From: Sulfuriferula multivorans | GTDB lineage: Bacteria > Pseudomonadota > Gammaproteobacteria > Burkholderiales > Sulfuriferulaceae | Direction: 5' to 3' | Assembly: GCF_003851125.1 (NCBI RefSeq) | Contig: NZ_BGOW01000002.1 | Coordinates: 62,001-126,000 of the forward strand | DNA: 64,000 bases | Part shown: positions 18,941 to 28,189 of the stretch, one piece after another | Position numbering within the stretch: position 1 is the first letter of the stretch | Layout of the letters: every line of letters starts with the position of its first letter | Made by a program: the position numbers and the translations under genes | The notes under the pieces: model-generated | Told to the model about the DNA's origin: nothing | Seen by the model: only the letters and a program-made list of their open reading frames with translations | Database searches by the model: none

Positions 18941-19975
18941 ATGCTCTCTTCCCCCTACATCGCGGAACAATCCAGCGTCTCCATCATCATGCTCAAGGTG
19001 CTGGCGGCGCTGGTGCCGGGCATCGCGGTTTACGTCTGGCTATTCGGCCCGGCCATCCTGGTGACGCTGACCCTCGCCAGCGTCACCGCGCTGGTGCTGG
19101 AAACCATCGCAGTGCGTTTGCGCGGCTGGCCGGCCAAGCCGTTCCTGATGGATGGCAGTGCGCTGGTCACCGCGTGGCTGCTGGCGCTTTCGCTGCCGCC
19201 GATCGCCCCGTGGTGGCTGATTGTGGTGGGGACATTTTTCGCAATCGTGGTGGCCAAACATTTGTACGGCGGACTGGGCAACAACCTGTTCAATCCGGCG
19301 ATGGTGGGTTATGCAGTGCTGATTATTTCGTTCCCGGTGCAGATGACGCAGTGGTCGGCGCCGCTGTCGCTGGCGGGTGCGCATCTGAGCCTCCTTGATT
19401 CCGCGCAATACATCTTCACCGGGATATTGCCGGACGGTTTGAAACTCGACGCGATCAGTTCCGCCACGCCGCTGGATACGCTGCGCACCCAGTTGCAACT
19501 GGAACACACGGTGCGTGAAATCACCCGCTTGCCCATTTTCGGCAACCTGGGGGGCACCGGCGGCGAGGCGGTGGTGTTGATGTTCCTGCTGGGCGGACTG
19601 TACTTGTGGCTGGCGCGCATCATCACCTGGCATATCCCGGCGGCCTTTATCGCCGGCCTGTGGATTACCGGCGGACTGTTCCATATCTCCGACCCGGATC
19701 GTTATATCTCTCCATGGTTTCACCTCGCCACCGGCGGCGTCATGCTGGGCGCATTCTTCATTGCCACCGATCCGGTAACGGGCGCTACCACGCCGCGCGG
19801 CAAACTTATTTTCGGCGCAGGCATTGGTATTCTCACTTATCTGATCCGCACTCTGGGCGGCTATCCGGACGGCGTTGCCTTCGCCGTGTTGCTGATGAAT
19901 ATCATGGTGCCGCTGATTGACGCCTACACCCAGCCCAAAGTGTACGGGCACAAACAGAAAGAGCCCGCAGAATGA
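18941..19975 (+). CDS. rnfD: Rnf complex membrane flavoprotein RnfD
   Basis: 344 residues with about nine membrane segments. Covalent FMN attachment is expected at the Thr in DPVTGATTPRG. Other family motifs include KPFLMDGSALVTAWLLAL and YGGLGNNLFNPAM. It lies 44 nt after rnfC and overlaps rnfG by 4 nt (ATGA). Confidence 0.95.
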   Translation: MLSSPYIAEQSSVSIIMLKVLAALVPGIAVYVWLFGPAILVTLTLASVTALVLETIAVRLRGWPAKPFLMDGSALVTAWLLALSLPPIAPWWLIVVGTFFAIVVAKHLYGGLGNNLFNPAMVGYAVLIISFPVQMTQWSAPLSLAGAHLSLLDSAQYIFTGILPDGLKLDAISSATPLDTLRTQLQLEHTVREITRLPIFGNLGGTGGEAVVLMFLLGGLYLWLARIITWHIPAAFIAGLWITGGLFHISDPDRYISPWFHLATGGVMLGAFFIATDPVTGATTPRGKLIFGAGIGILTYLIRTLGGYPDGVAFAVLLMNIMVPLIDAYTQPKVYGHKQKEPAE

Positions 19976-20622
19976 CGCCGTTATTGCGTTCCGCTGCACG
20001 TGCCGCGCTGGTCCTGCTGGGCTTCACCATCGTCGGCACCGGCGTGCTGGCTTATACCTACGACATTACCCGCCCGGCCATTACTCGCAACGAAGACGCA
20101 GCGCGCCTGAAACTCATCAGCGAGACACTCGTCCCCGGCAGCTATGACAATAACCCGCTGCACGACGCCCTGCTGCTGCCGCCGCACCAGCTACTGGGCA
20201 CCACCCTTCCCAGCCACGTCTGGCGCGCACGCAAGGCCGGCGCCCCGGTGGCGCTGGTGCTCGAGGCCACCGCGCCGGATGGCTACAGCGGCAATATCAA
20301 CATGCTGGTGGGTATCGGCGCAGATGGACGGATTATTGGTGTACGCGTGGTAAGCCACAAGGAAACGCCGGGGCTGGGTGATTACATCGATATCGCCAAG
20401 AGCGCATGGATCCATATTTTCGACGGCAAGGCGCTGGATAATCCGGCCAGCGGCGGCTGGAAGGTCAAAAAAGACGGCGGCCAATTCGACTACATGGCCG
20501 GTGCCACCATTACCCCGCGCGCGGTAGTCAAAGCCGTACACCATGCCCTCGAATACGAAGCCGCGCACCGCAAGGAACTGTACGCCCCTGCACCGCACCC
20601 TGAATCTACCCCCGGAGCCTAA
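19972..20622 (+). CDS. rnfG: Rnf complex periplasmic flavoprotein RnfG
   Basis: 216 residues: an N-terminal membrane anchor (about 10-32), then a periplasmic FMN-binding domain. The covalent FMN site is the Thr of AGATITPRAVV; many homologues have SGAT. The segment GIGADGRIIGVRVVSHKETP is typical. It starts inside the rnfD stop and ends 2 nt before the rnfE ATG. Confidence 0.94.
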   Translation: MTPLLRSAARAALVLLGFTIVGTGVLAYTYDITRPAITRNEDAARLKLISETLVPGSYDNNPLHDALLLPPHQLLGTTLPSHVWRARKAGAPVALVLEATAPDGYSGNINMLVGIGADGRIIGVRVVSHKETPGLGDYIDIAKSAWIHIFDGKALDNPASGGWKVKKDGGQFDYMAGATITPRAVVKAVHHALEYEAAHRKELYAPAPHPESTPGA

Positions 20623-20624
20623 CC

Positions 20625-21308
20625 ATGAGCCAATATCGCGACATCATCGTCAACGGTCTGTGGAAACAGAATCCCGGCGTCGTACAACTGCTGGGACTGT
20701 GTCCGCTACTGGGCATCAGCAATTCGGTCGTCAACGCGGTCGGGCTGGGGCTCGCCACCACCATGGTGATGACCTTCAGCAACGGTTCAATCTCCGCCAT
20801 CCGCAACCTGGTATCCCATGAAATCCGCATCCCGGTATTCATACTGATCATCGCCGCGCTGGTAACGGTGATCGACATGGCGATGAATGCCTTTATTCAT
20901 CCGCTGTATCTGGTGCTGGGCATTTTTGTACCGCTGATTGTGACCAATTGCATCGTGCTGGCGCGTACCGACAGCTTCGCTGCCAAAAACCCGGTGCTGC
21001 CCTCCATGCTCGACGGCATGATGATGGGCCTCGGTCTCACCATGGTCATCACGCTGCTTGGCGCACTGCGTGAAGTGGTGGGAAAAGGCACCCTGTTCTC
21101 TGGTCTGGACCTGGCTTTCGGCCCCGCAGCGCGGGCCTTCGTCATTCACGTTGTGCCGGACTACAAAGGCTTTTTGCTGGCCATTCTGCCGCCGGGCGCC
21201 TTCTTTGGCCTGGGTCTGCTGGTTGCGCTACGCAACTGGTGGGATCTGCGCAGTAAAAAACGCGCCGCGCAGCATCTGCCTGCAGGCCTCGCTCAAGGAG
21301 TGAACTGA
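20625..21308 (+). CDS. rnfE: Rnf complex subunit RnfE
   Basis: 227-residue inner-membrane protein homologous to RnfA (LLGLCPLLGISNSVVNAVGLG; LIVTNCIVLARTD), forming the membrane core. The C-terminal motif LPPGAFFGLGLLVALRNW is typical. The gene order A-B-C-D-G-E is the standard proteobacterial one; no rnfH follows. The last base of its stop is the first base of the next ATG. Confidence 0.95.
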   Translation: MSQYRDIIVNGLWKQNPGVVQLLGLCPLLGISNSVVNAVGLGLATTMVMTFSNGSISAIRNLVSHEIRIPVFILIIAALVTVIDMAMNAFIHPLYLVLGIFVPLIVTNCIVLARTDSFAAKNPVLPSMLDGMMMGLGLTMVITLLGALREVVGKGTLFSGLDLAFGPAARAFVIHVVPDYKGFLLAILPPGAFFGLGLLVALRNWWDLRSKKRAAQHLPAGLAQGVN

Positions 21309-21652
21309 TGCCAAAATTTGCGGATTCATTACGCGCATGGGGAACGCCTGACTTTAACCACATCCTTAAAAATGATATCGAACAGCTCGATGCCAGTCAG
21401 CTTCCCTTGCAACAAGGCTTGTCCATTGGCAGCTATGCGCTGGACAACAAACTCGACGTCATCGTCATCGGCGCTGCTGAAAAAGAAGACCATATACGCG
21501 CCAAGGTCGGCATTTTCTATACCAGCATCATTGCCGGTTGCAGTTGCGCAGACGACCCCACGCCCGTCGATGAAAACAATGAGTACTGTGTCATGCAGAT
21601 TGATATCGACCCAGTCACGGCCGAAGCTGCGCTGATACTCCTGACGGATTAA
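21308..21652 (+). CDS. Small conserved-looking protein coupled to the rnf operon, unknown function
   Basis: 114 residues, starting within the rnfE stop (TGATG), so it is translationally coupled to the Rnf cluster. No signal peptide or membrane segment. It has an N-terminal basic helix, an alternating hydrophobic stretch (NKLDVIVIGAAEKEDHIRAK), a Cys motif GCSCADDPTPVDENNEYC and an acidic tail. Three cysteines in about 20 residues could bind metal or a cluster. I do not recognise the family. Its position suggests a role in assembly or regulation of Rnf. Confidence 0.7.
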   Translation: MPKFADSLRAWGTPDFNHILKNDIEQLDASQLPLQQGLSIGSYALDNKLDVIVIGAAEKEDHIRAKVGIFYTSIIAGCSCADDPTPVDENNEYCVMQIDIDPVTAEAALILLTD

Positions 21653-21687
21653 GCACCCGGATTTTTCAGAATCAATCAGGGATGATG

Positions 21688-21711
21688 ATCCAGCAATCTT
21701 TTGCTGTGGAT
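21688..21711 (+). terminator. Possible terminator between the rnf cluster and the convergent TMEM175-like gene
   Basis: ATCCAGCAA / TTGCTGTGGAT forms a stem with a 2-nt bulge and a TCTT loop, followed by an AT-rich stretch. It lies 36 nt past the last rnf-linked stop. Confidence 0.35.
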
Positions 21712-21718
21712 ATCTTTA

Positions 21719-22315
21719 TTAATCATCGCTCCCATTCTCTCGTTCGGCAATGACCCGCTCGATACGGCGGTCGGGGATGAGCCACATCAGCGCGACCACT
21801 ACGTACACCGCTCCGGCGATCCATTGATTGAAAAATGCGGAAGGGATGGCGATCGCGTAGAGCAACGGAGAGAGCTTGCCTTTGAGATCGTTCCCGATCG
21901 CCACCGCCAGCAGCGAGTCGCGGCCTTGTTCAGCCATGATCGCCTGCTGCAATATCCAATAAGCTATGGCTGCCATCAAAAGTACGATGCCGTAAAAAGC
22001 CGTCGGCGCAGAGGCAAAATGGTTCTCGCCCATCCAGCCGGTCACGAATGGAACCAGCGATAGCCAGAACAACAGGTGCAAGTTAGCCCACAGAATGGCA
22101 CCGCTCACCCGCTGTGTTGTGTGCAACAGGTGGTGGTGATTGTTCCAGTAAATGCCCAGATACACAAAACTCAGGATGTAGCTCAGGAATACCGGCCACA
22201 GTGACCACAATGCAGCCAGGCTCGCATCGTGCGGCACCTTCATCTCCAGTACCATAATGGTAATGATGATGGCCAGCACGCCATCACTGAATGCTTCTAA
22301 CCGGCCTGTACCCAT
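21719..22315 (-). CDS. TMEM175-family (DUF1211) membrane protein, possible potassium channel
   Basis: 198 residues with about six membrane segments. The signature RLEAFSDGVLAIIITIMVLE, the pore-helix motif of bacterial TMEM175 channels, opens the protein. The His-rich loop WNNHHHLLH follows the family pattern. The ATG at 22315 has AGGA 7 nt upstream; a GTG at 22330 is less likely. Known family members conduct K+; transport is not shown for this one. It is transcribed towards the rnf operon and stands alone. Confidence 0.85.
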   Translation of the reverse strand: MGTGRLEAFSDGVLAIIITIMVLEMKVPHDASLAALWSLWPVFLSYILSFVYLGIYWNNHHHLLHTTQRVSGAILWANLHLLFWLSLVPFVTGWMGENHFASAPTAFYGIVLLMAAIAYWILQQAIMAEQGRDSLLAVAIGNDLKGKLSPLLYAIAIPSAFFNQWIAGAVYVVVALMWLIPDRRIERVIAERENGSDD

Positions 22316-22347
22316 CGTCGTTTCCTGCACAATGCACGTAGCATTGC

Positions 22348-22896
22348 CTAATTCACAAAATCCACGAAACCATGCAGGAATTGCTGCAATTGCGCCTGCA
22401 GTTTTTCGTCTGTCATCTCGCCCGCGTCGTTGAATACATTCCCCGCTCTGGACACGAACAGACGCCCGCCGAACCAGGGCTGCATGCCCAAAGTCCGCAG
22501 CACAGGCAGCCAGGCATTCTGTGCCAGGATCGTCCCGAACCCGCCGGGCGAAGCGCCCATGATCGCTACCGGCCGATTGCCGAAGACCCGCGGAATGTCA
22601 GCTGGAGGCCTCGATAGCCAGTCAATCGCATTCTTGAACACACCCGGCATCGCGTTGTTGTACTCGGGGGTAACCAACAGCAATCCATCCCCAGCGGCAA
22701 TCTGGTCTTTCAGCGCCGCCACTGCTTGAGGGATACCTTCGCTCGCTTCGACGTCGCCATCGTAGAGCGGGATACCCTTGATGGTCGCTATTTCCAGACT
22801 GGAACCGCCTGGCATCAGACCTGCTGCGGCACGCAGCAGCGCTGCATTAAACGAGCCGGCGCGCAGGCTGCCTGCAATTCCGATGATCTTTGTTAT
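22348..22896 (-). CDS. NADPH-dependent FMN reductase family protein with an apparent ATA start
   Basis: 182 residues of flavodoxin fold. Family motifs: N-terminal KIIGIAGSLRAGSFNAALL (FMN phosphate loop) and TPEYNNAMPGVFKNAIDWLS. The frame has a TAA stop five codons before the conserved start and no ATG, GTG or TTG between. An ideal ribosome site (AGGAG, 6-nt gap) points to ATA at 22894-22896, where relatives start ATG-ACN-AAR. The next ATG (22815) would remove the whole FMN phosphate loop. Either ATA is used inefficiently or the gene is silenced by an ATG-to-ATA change. Relatives reduce flavins, quinones or chromate. Confidence 0.8.
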   Translation of the reverse strand: MTKIIGIAGSLRAGSFNAALLRAAAGLMPGGSSLEIATIKGIPLYDGDVEASEGIPQAVAALKDQIAAGDGLLLVTPEYNNAMPGVFKNAIDWLSRPPADIPRVFGNRPVAIMGASPGGFGTILAQNAWLPVLRTLGMQPWFGGRLFVSRAGNVFNDAGEMTDEKLQAQLQQFLHGFVDFVN

Positions 22897-22989
22897 GCTG
22901 TTCTCCTGTTATCTGAAGACAGGGTACACATTTGGGTGCCTTGCACTTTACTGCTCAGGCGAATTGCCAGGCATAAAGTGGCTCGCCCA

Positions 22990-24423
22990 TCAATACTTCA
23001 CCCGTACCCGATAGGTCAGCACGGTCTTGCCCTCAGCCGCCACCGGCACTTGCCACAATGCCGTTCCGGCCGCCTCTTTGGTATGCGGCAGAGACTCCGA
23101 CAACACTTGCCAGTCGCCCGGCAAGGGCTCGAATACCTTGACGGTCACCGGCTGGTTTTTGGCATTTTTAAGGGTGATCTGGTAGGCCGATTCAAACACG
23201 TTGTTATAGCGCCCGCTCACGCCAATTTTCTGGAAATCGGTCTGCTTTCTGTCGGCGGTCACATCGAAGGCCTCGCCCAGTTTCAGCCGCACGCGCTCGT
23301 TTTTCGGGGTATGGTCGATGCTGTCTTCGCCGATGAATTGGGCGTTGCCCGCGCTGTCTTTCTTGTACAGACGCATCACGCCTTTGGGCAGCGGCACACC
23401 CAAGCCGGCGCCCTTGTTGTCGAATTCCACGAATACCCCGACCTTGATTTTTTGTCCGAGGTCGCCATAGCTGCCCTGGTAGTAATACGCTGCGCCGCGC
23501 AGTTCCAGCGATTTGCGCACCGGGATGCCGGTGGCGGAGAGCAGCGCGACCTGTTTGGTTTGCTGCTCGGCCAGCGTGGTTGGGCGGTTGAGGGTGTAGA
23601 GGTGGTATTCGAACAGGTTTTCCTGCGCCAGCGGCGCCGCTTCCGCTACCTGGGTTTGCATCTTCCCGCGCAACACAGTGGCCTGCATGGCTGTTTGCAC
23701 CCGATTGACATCCCCTGCGACCAGTTGCAGCCTGGCATTGTGGTAACTCGCGCCACTCTGGTTGGTGAGTGTGACCCAGCCGTTCAAGTCCATTTTGTCA
23801 TCCTGACCGGACAGTTCCGCTACATAATCGGCGCGCCATGACAGGCCGCCGGTCAGGTAAGACAGCTCCAGATTCTGCAAGCCCGCGCGTGGATTCACCA
23901 TACTCATTACCAGGGTGGGCCGGTCACGCAGGTTATCCGGCACCCCGGCGAACGCCAGCCGTCCCGGCACCCCGGTCTCGATACGGTCACCGAACTTGAG
24001 CACCGTGCCGCCGTTGGTGGCCAGCACCGTAGCCCGTTCGCGCGTTTCCACACCGGTCGCCGGGTTGGTGCTGATCACGGTGACCTGCTTGCCCACATAT
24101 TTTTCCAGCAGGGTTTGCGGGGTGAGCAAGTCGAAGTCGAAATTCTGTTCCAGCAGGCGGAAGCCTTTTGCATCGGACAGGTTGCGCAGCAATGCGGTTT
24201 CCGGCTGCATGCGCGCCGCCACGTCGCGCCAGGCCAGCTTGTTGAGGTCCGCACCAAGATTGACTTTGCGCTGATCCTTGACCAGCGCCAGGTCATTGTT
24301 GTAAATGGTCACCGCCACCGCAGTCTGGTCGCTTTGGGTGGTAAGTTTTTCGTCGGCAGGCGCGGCCTGGGCGGTACCGGTCGCCAGTGCCAGAGTCAGC
24401 ATTATGGGCTTCAACGGATTCAT
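22990..24423 (-). CDS. DUF4139 domain periplasmic protein
   Basis: 477 residues with a signal peptide ending GTAQA. The body matches the DUF4139 family: N-terminal VAVTIYNNDLALVKDQRKV and a long beta-rich C-terminal region with WRADYVAELSGQDDKMDLNG, VTLTNQSG and VFEPLPGDWQVLSES. The function of the family is unknown; members are exported. Its start overlaps the end of the 6-phosphogluconolactonase gene by 4 nt, so the two are cotranscribed, but no biochemical link is evident. Confidence 0.85.
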   Translation of the reverse strand: MNPLKPIMLTLALATGTAQAAPADEKLTTQSDQTAVAVTIYNNDLALVKDQRKVNLGADLNKLAWRDVAARMQPETALLRNLSDAKGFRLLEQNFDFDLLTPQTLLEKYVGKQVTVISTNPATGVETRERATVLATNGGTVLKFGDRIETGVPGRLAFAGVPDNLRDRPTLVMSMVNPRAGLQNLELSYLTGGLSWRADYVAELSGQDDKMDLNGWVTLTNQSGASYHNARLQLVAGDVNRVQTAMQATVLRGKMQTQVAEAAPLAQENLFEYHLYTLNRPTTLAEQQTKQVALLSATGIPVRKSLELRGAAYYYQGSYGDLGQKIKVGVFVEFDNKGAGLGVPLPKGVMRLYKKDSAGNAQFIGEDSIDHTPKNERVRLKLGEAFDVTADRKQTDFQKIGVSGRYNNVFESAYQITLKNAKNQPVTVKVFEPLPGDWQVLSESLPHTKEAAGTALWQVPVAAEGKTVLTYRVRVKY

Positions 24424-25145
24424 GCATCCTCCTTATTCGCTGGCTGTATGCAGATACGCTCCACCAGCACATCCACGCCTGCCACCGGGCGAATCGCCGC
24501 CGCCGGAATCGGCTCGTCCCGGCGCCAAGCCGCGACCGCATCGCATTTGCCTGCTCCGCTTACCAGAAACAGCACCGCGCGCGCACGGCCCAGGCGGCGC
24601 GCGCTGAGGCTAACGCGTTCCGGTGGTGGCTTGGGTGCGTCCCTCACCGCCAACACATCCGGGCTATCCGGGCAGGTGCCCCAATCGTGGCCGGGAAACA
24701 GGCTCGCGGTGTGGCCATCCTCGCCCAGCCCCAGCAGTACCAGGTCGAATTCCTCCACATTGCGCAAGGTGTTCACGTAGGCATTGGCAGCGGCAGGCGC
24801 GCCCAGTTCGGCAGGTATCGTGTGGATCTGCGCGGCCGGAATCGCGCTGCTTGCCAGCCAGGCATCCTGCGCCATGCGGCTGTTGCGCTCAGGGTGATCG
24901 GCGGCCAAGCAGCGCTCATCGCCAAACCACACATGCCAGCCGCGCCAGTCTGTATCCATCCCATTCATCCGCGCATAGAGCGCCCGTGGGGTGGTGCCGC
25001 CAGCCAGTACCAGATGGAAGACGCCGCGTTCGCGCAGTGCTTCTCTTGCCGCCGCGTGAATCCGGATAAAAGCTGCCTCGACGAGTTGTTCGACAGCGTT
25101 GACGAAATGCCAACGGGTCGCAGCATCCAGTTGATGTGATTTCAT
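24420..25145 (-). CDS. pgl: 6-phosphogluconolactonase
   Basis: 241 residues. Hydrolyses 6-phosphogluconolactone in the oxidative pentose-phosphate pathway; cytoplasmic. Family motifs include FHLVLAGGTTPRALY, WHVWFGDERCLAADHPERNS and LGLGEDGHTASLFPG. The length is normal. No zwf or edd/eda lies nearby, but transaldolase at 53630 belongs to the same pathway. First gene of a two-gene unit with the DUF4139 protein. Confidence 0.93.
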   Translation of the reverse strand: MKSHQLDAATRWHFVNAVEQLVEAAFIRIHAAAREALRERGVFHLVLAGGTTPRALYARMNGMDTDWRGWHVWFGDERCLAADHPERNSRMAQDAWLASSAIPAAQIHTIPAELGAPAAANAYVNTLRNVEEFDLVLLGLGEDGHTASLFPGHDWGTCPDSPDVLAVRDAPKPPPERVSLSARRLGRARAVLFLVSGAGKCDAVAAWRRDEPIPAAAIRPVAGVDVLVERICIQPANKEDA

Positions 25146-25274
25146 GTTTTCAGTTTAGCCTAACCATGGCGTCAATCCTAGCTTGCAGGCGTTTGTACCC
25201 TGCCCGTAATCCGGCATCCGGGGGTGGCATGGTTGCTGCTTATCTTAAGGCGTAAACCAGTGCCGGAGATCATC

Positions 25275-26630
25275 ATGCAAAACGACGTCATTCAAAATTC
25301 CTGCGACAAGGCCCGTATCGTCAACACAGTTGCCGGTGATTGGCACGGTGTAGCGACGCACGTTCTGGCCGTTGAAACAGAAGGACTGCCTTCGCGCCAG
25401 GATGAAATCCGCGAACGCCTGCTGTCGCAGCAGACAATATATGACCGTGATGGTCAAATCCATGCCGCTGAACTGACGTTGCGCGTCAAACTGGCTTACA
25501 GCCACAGCCAGCCTTCCATGCCGAAATTGCGCAATGCCGAGGACGAAACCCTGATTGCCGGACTGTATTCGCTGGTTGAAGAAGGCACGCTGAGAAAGAA
25601 CATCCTGTTTGCCAGTGTTACGGCCGACACCCTGATGTCAGCCGACATCGAATACCTGCCACCCCAAAATGTCGTGTTCGCAGTCCATGCAGGCATTAGC
25701 GACGTCTCGACACTGTTGCCCAGAATCAAACGCCTCACCGAATGCGGCTACCGCATCGTGCTGGACAATATCAACGGCGACGAAGCCTTCCTGCCGCTGG
25801 TTGCAGTGGCTAAAGCAGTGCGCATAGACGTAAGCCGCCACGACGCCATTCACCTTGATAGCCTGCAGCGTACCCTGCGCGCCATGGGAGCACACCAATT
25901 AATCGCGACTGACATATGCAGCGCAGAAATGCTGGAAGTCTCGCGCCAACTTGGGTTTGACCTGTTTCAGGGTACCTTCGTCACCCAGACCGGGGGAAAA
26001 CCCGCGATGAGCATGGCGGTAAACCGTCTGCGCCTGCTTGAACTCATTGACCGGGTCATGGCGCACTCGGATATGGCTGAAGTGGAATCCCTGCTGAAAA
26101 TGGACGCTGTACTCAGCTACCGTCTGTTGCGTTACGCCAACAGCGCCGGATGCGGCGTCGTTCACGAAATCACTTCGATTGGCCAGGTATTGCAGCGCAT
26201 GGGCCATGCAGCACTGTATCGCTGGCTCACCCTGCTGTTGCATAGCAGTGGCAAACCCGTTGCCGTCAACCCGACCGTATTGAAGCGCGCCTTAACCCGT
26301 GCCAGTTTCATGCAGGCGCTGGCCGGCAAATGCCTGCAGCCGGTCAATGGCGACGAACTCTACCTGACGGGCTTGTTCTCGGTACTGGGTGAAATGCTCG
26401 ACATGCCGATACAGGACGCCATCGCCAACCTCAACCTGGGCAGCTCAATCCAGCAAGCCCTGGTGAATGGTGTTGGTATCTATGCCGGCTTCCTGGAACT
26501 CGCCCTGGCGTGTGAAGCAAACAACGAAACCCGCATCGAGAATGGCTCGGCCCAGTGCATGGTGTCCTACATCGACGTCAATATCGCACTCATCAACGCA
26601 TTGATTAGCGCGGAAGAAGCCGCCTTGTAA
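25275..26630 (+). CDS. EAL-HDOD (YuxH-type) signalling protein with degenerate EAL domain
   Basis: 451 residues from the ATG at 25275, preceded by CCGGAGATCATC. The N-terminal half is an EAL-like fold (about 45-250; QQTIYDRDGQIHAAELTLRV at its start), but the catalytic ExLxR and DDF motifs are missing, so it is unlikely to cleave cyclic di-GMP. The C-terminal half is an HDOD domain (about 255-440; LLKMDAVLSYRLLRYANSA, QVLQRMGHAALYRWL). Such proteins act as adaptors in motility or stress signalling. Monocistronic. Confidence 0.85.
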   Translation: MQNDVIQNSCDKARIVNTVAGDWHGVATHVLAVETEGLPSRQDEIRERLLSQQTIYDRDGQIHAAELTLRVKLAYSHSQPSMPKLRNAEDETLIAGLYSLVEEGTLRKNILFASVTADTLMSADIEYLPPQNVVFAVHAGISDVSTLLPRIKRLTECGYRIVLDNINGDEAFLPLVAVAKAVRIDVSRHDAIHLDSLQRTLRAMGAHQLIATDICSAEMLEVSRQLGFDLFQGTFVTQTGGKPAMSMAVNRLRLLELIDRVMAHSDMAEVESLLKMDAVLSYRLLRYANSAGCGVVHEITSIGQVLQRMGHAALYRWLTLLLHSSGKPVAVNPTVLKRALTRASFMQALAGKCLQPVNGDELYLTGLFSVLGEMLDMPIQDAIANLNLGSSIQQALVNGVGIYAGFLELALACEANNETRIENGSAQCMVSYIDVNIALINALISAEEAAL

Positions 26631-26708
26631 CACAAACATCCACCGGCGCAGTCCGGGCGCGCCGTGTAATCGGGTAAAATGCTGTCTCCCGATTCACGGC
26701 GCGTTGTC

Positions 26709-26846
26709 ATGTTCCCAATTCGTGTTTTCGATATCGAAAGCATCCCCAATACCAGCGGTCTGCGCAAACGCACGCAATCGTGCTGCGAAGCACATCCCCA
26801 CAACCGGAAAGGACAGGGCGATTTTCGTTCCCGTTATGGGCAGTAA
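26709..26846 (+). pseudogene. 5' remnant of a PolB-like 3'-5' exonuclease gene
   Basis: From the ATG at 26709 the frame reads MFPIRVFDIESIPNTSGLRK, which fits the first 20 residues (first exonuclease motif, DIExIP) of the predicted PolB-like 3'-5' exonucleases (PF10108). It then turns into unrelated sequence and stops at 26846, inside the next gene. TAAAAT lies 30 nt upstream as a possible promoter. In many betaproteobacteria this exonuclease gene precedes rlmD; here the CorC-like gene occupies that place, so the remnant probably marks a deletion or replacement. The identification rests on a short match. Confidence 0.5.
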
Positions 26847-28149
26847 CCTGTTTTTGATCATCGTCGCGCTGCTGCTGGTGGCGCTAAACGGTTTTTTCGT
26901 GGCTGCCGAATTCGGCATGGTCAAACTGCGCCAAACCCGCGTGAAGGCCATCGCCAAGGTATATGGGCTGCGCGGGCGCATACTCGCCAAGGTTCATGCC
27001 AAGCTCGACGCGTACCTGTCCGCCTGCCAGCTTGGCATTACCCTGGCTTCGCTGGGTTTGGGCTGGATCGGCGAACCGGCCTTTGCCGAACTGCTGAAGC
27101 CGTTGCTGGCCTTTATCGGGGTCGAGTCTGTCAGGCTGATTCACGGCATCGCTTTTTTCTTCGCATTTTTCACCATCTCATTTCTCCATATCGTGGTCGG
27201 TGAGCTGGTGCCTAAATCACTGGCGATCCGCCTGACCGAGAAAGTGGCGCTATGGACTGCTGTACCGCTTTACGGTTTTTACTGGCTGATGTATCCGCCG
27301 ATCTGGGTACTCAACACCAGCGCCAACTGGGTACTCAGTTTGACCGGACTGGACCGTACGCATGGTCACGACGCTCATTATTCGGCCGATGAACTAAAGC
27401 TGATCCTGAAAAGCAGCCGTGCCAGTGAGCATCTCACGCGCGACGAATGGAACGTACTCGCCCACACTCTCGATTTCAGCGATCTGGAAGTCACCGAGCT
27501 GATGCGTCCGTTCAATGAAGTTGTGGCCTTATCGGCCAACCATACACTGGCGGAAAATCTCGAACTCATCACCCGTCATCGTTTCAGCCGTTACCCCTAT
27601 CTGGACCGGAATGACGAGGTCAAAGGCGTCATTCATCTGAAGGACATGTTCCTGGCCGAGCTCAAGGAAGGCGATATCGAGGATCTGGAAAAATTTATCC
27701 GCCCGGTTCTGCAGGTCTCCCCCGACATGTCGGCGATGGAACTGTTTCGCCGTTTTCGCCAAGGGGCACCCCACTTCGCAGTCATCGGTCATAAAGGCAG
27801 TCCGCCGCTTGGCTTTATCACACTCGATAATATGCTGAGCGCGCTGGTCGGCGAGATTCGCGACGAATTCCGTCATAGCCAGAACGACTGGACCAAACTC
27901 GATGACGGCACCCTGATCGGCAAAGGCAGTCTGCCGATATTCACTCTGGAACGCGCGCTGAGGATAGAACTCAACAACGATGAAGTGGATTCGATCGGCG
28001 GCCTGATCATGTGGAAACTCGGCGATATCCCCAAGGAAGGCGACAAGATTGAATTCGAGCATTTCGACGTGGTCGTCAAAAAAATGAGCGGCCCGCGCAT
28101 CGTGCTGGTACGTGTCCATCAAAAACCGACGGCGCAATCCGGCAAATAA
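26836..28149 (+). CDS. CNNM/CorC-HlyC family transporter-like protein
   Basis: 437 residues from the ATG at 26836. Domains: CNNM/DUF21 membrane domain with four hydrophobic segments (about 1-190; [15 protein letters not shown] and [18 protein letters not shown]), a CBS pair (about 210-335; [22 protein letters not shown]) and a C-terminal CorC/HlyC domain (about 350-430; [14 protein letters not shown]). The family is linked to Mg2+/Co2+ efflux. No strong ribosome site precedes the start. It lies 40 nt before rlmD, in the place usually held by the exonuclease whose remnant precedes it. Confidence 0.9.
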   Translation: MGSNLFLIIVALLLVALNGFFVAAEFGMVKLRQTRVKAIAKVYGLRGRILAKVHAKLDAYLSACQLGITLASLGLGWIGEPAFAELLKPLLAFIGVESVRLIHGIAFFFAFFTISFLHIVVGELVPKSLAIRLTEKVALWTAVPLYGFYWLMYPPIWVLNTSANWVLSLTGLDRTHGHDAHYSADELKLILKSSRASEHLTRDEWNVLAHTLDFSDLEVTELMRPFNEVVALSANHTLAENLELITRHRFSRYPYLDRNDEVKGVIHLKDMFLAELKEGDIEDLEKFIRPVLQVSPDMSAMELFRRFRQGAPHFAVIGHKGSPPLGFITLDNMLSALVGEIRDEFRHSQNDWTKLDDGTLIGKGSLPIFTLERALRIELNNDEVDSIGGLIMWKLGDIPKEGDKIEFEHFDVVVKKMSGPRIVLVRVHQKPTAQSGK

Positions 28150-28189
28150 TAGTTTTTACCTACAATTCCTGTTAGCACTCCACATCCAG

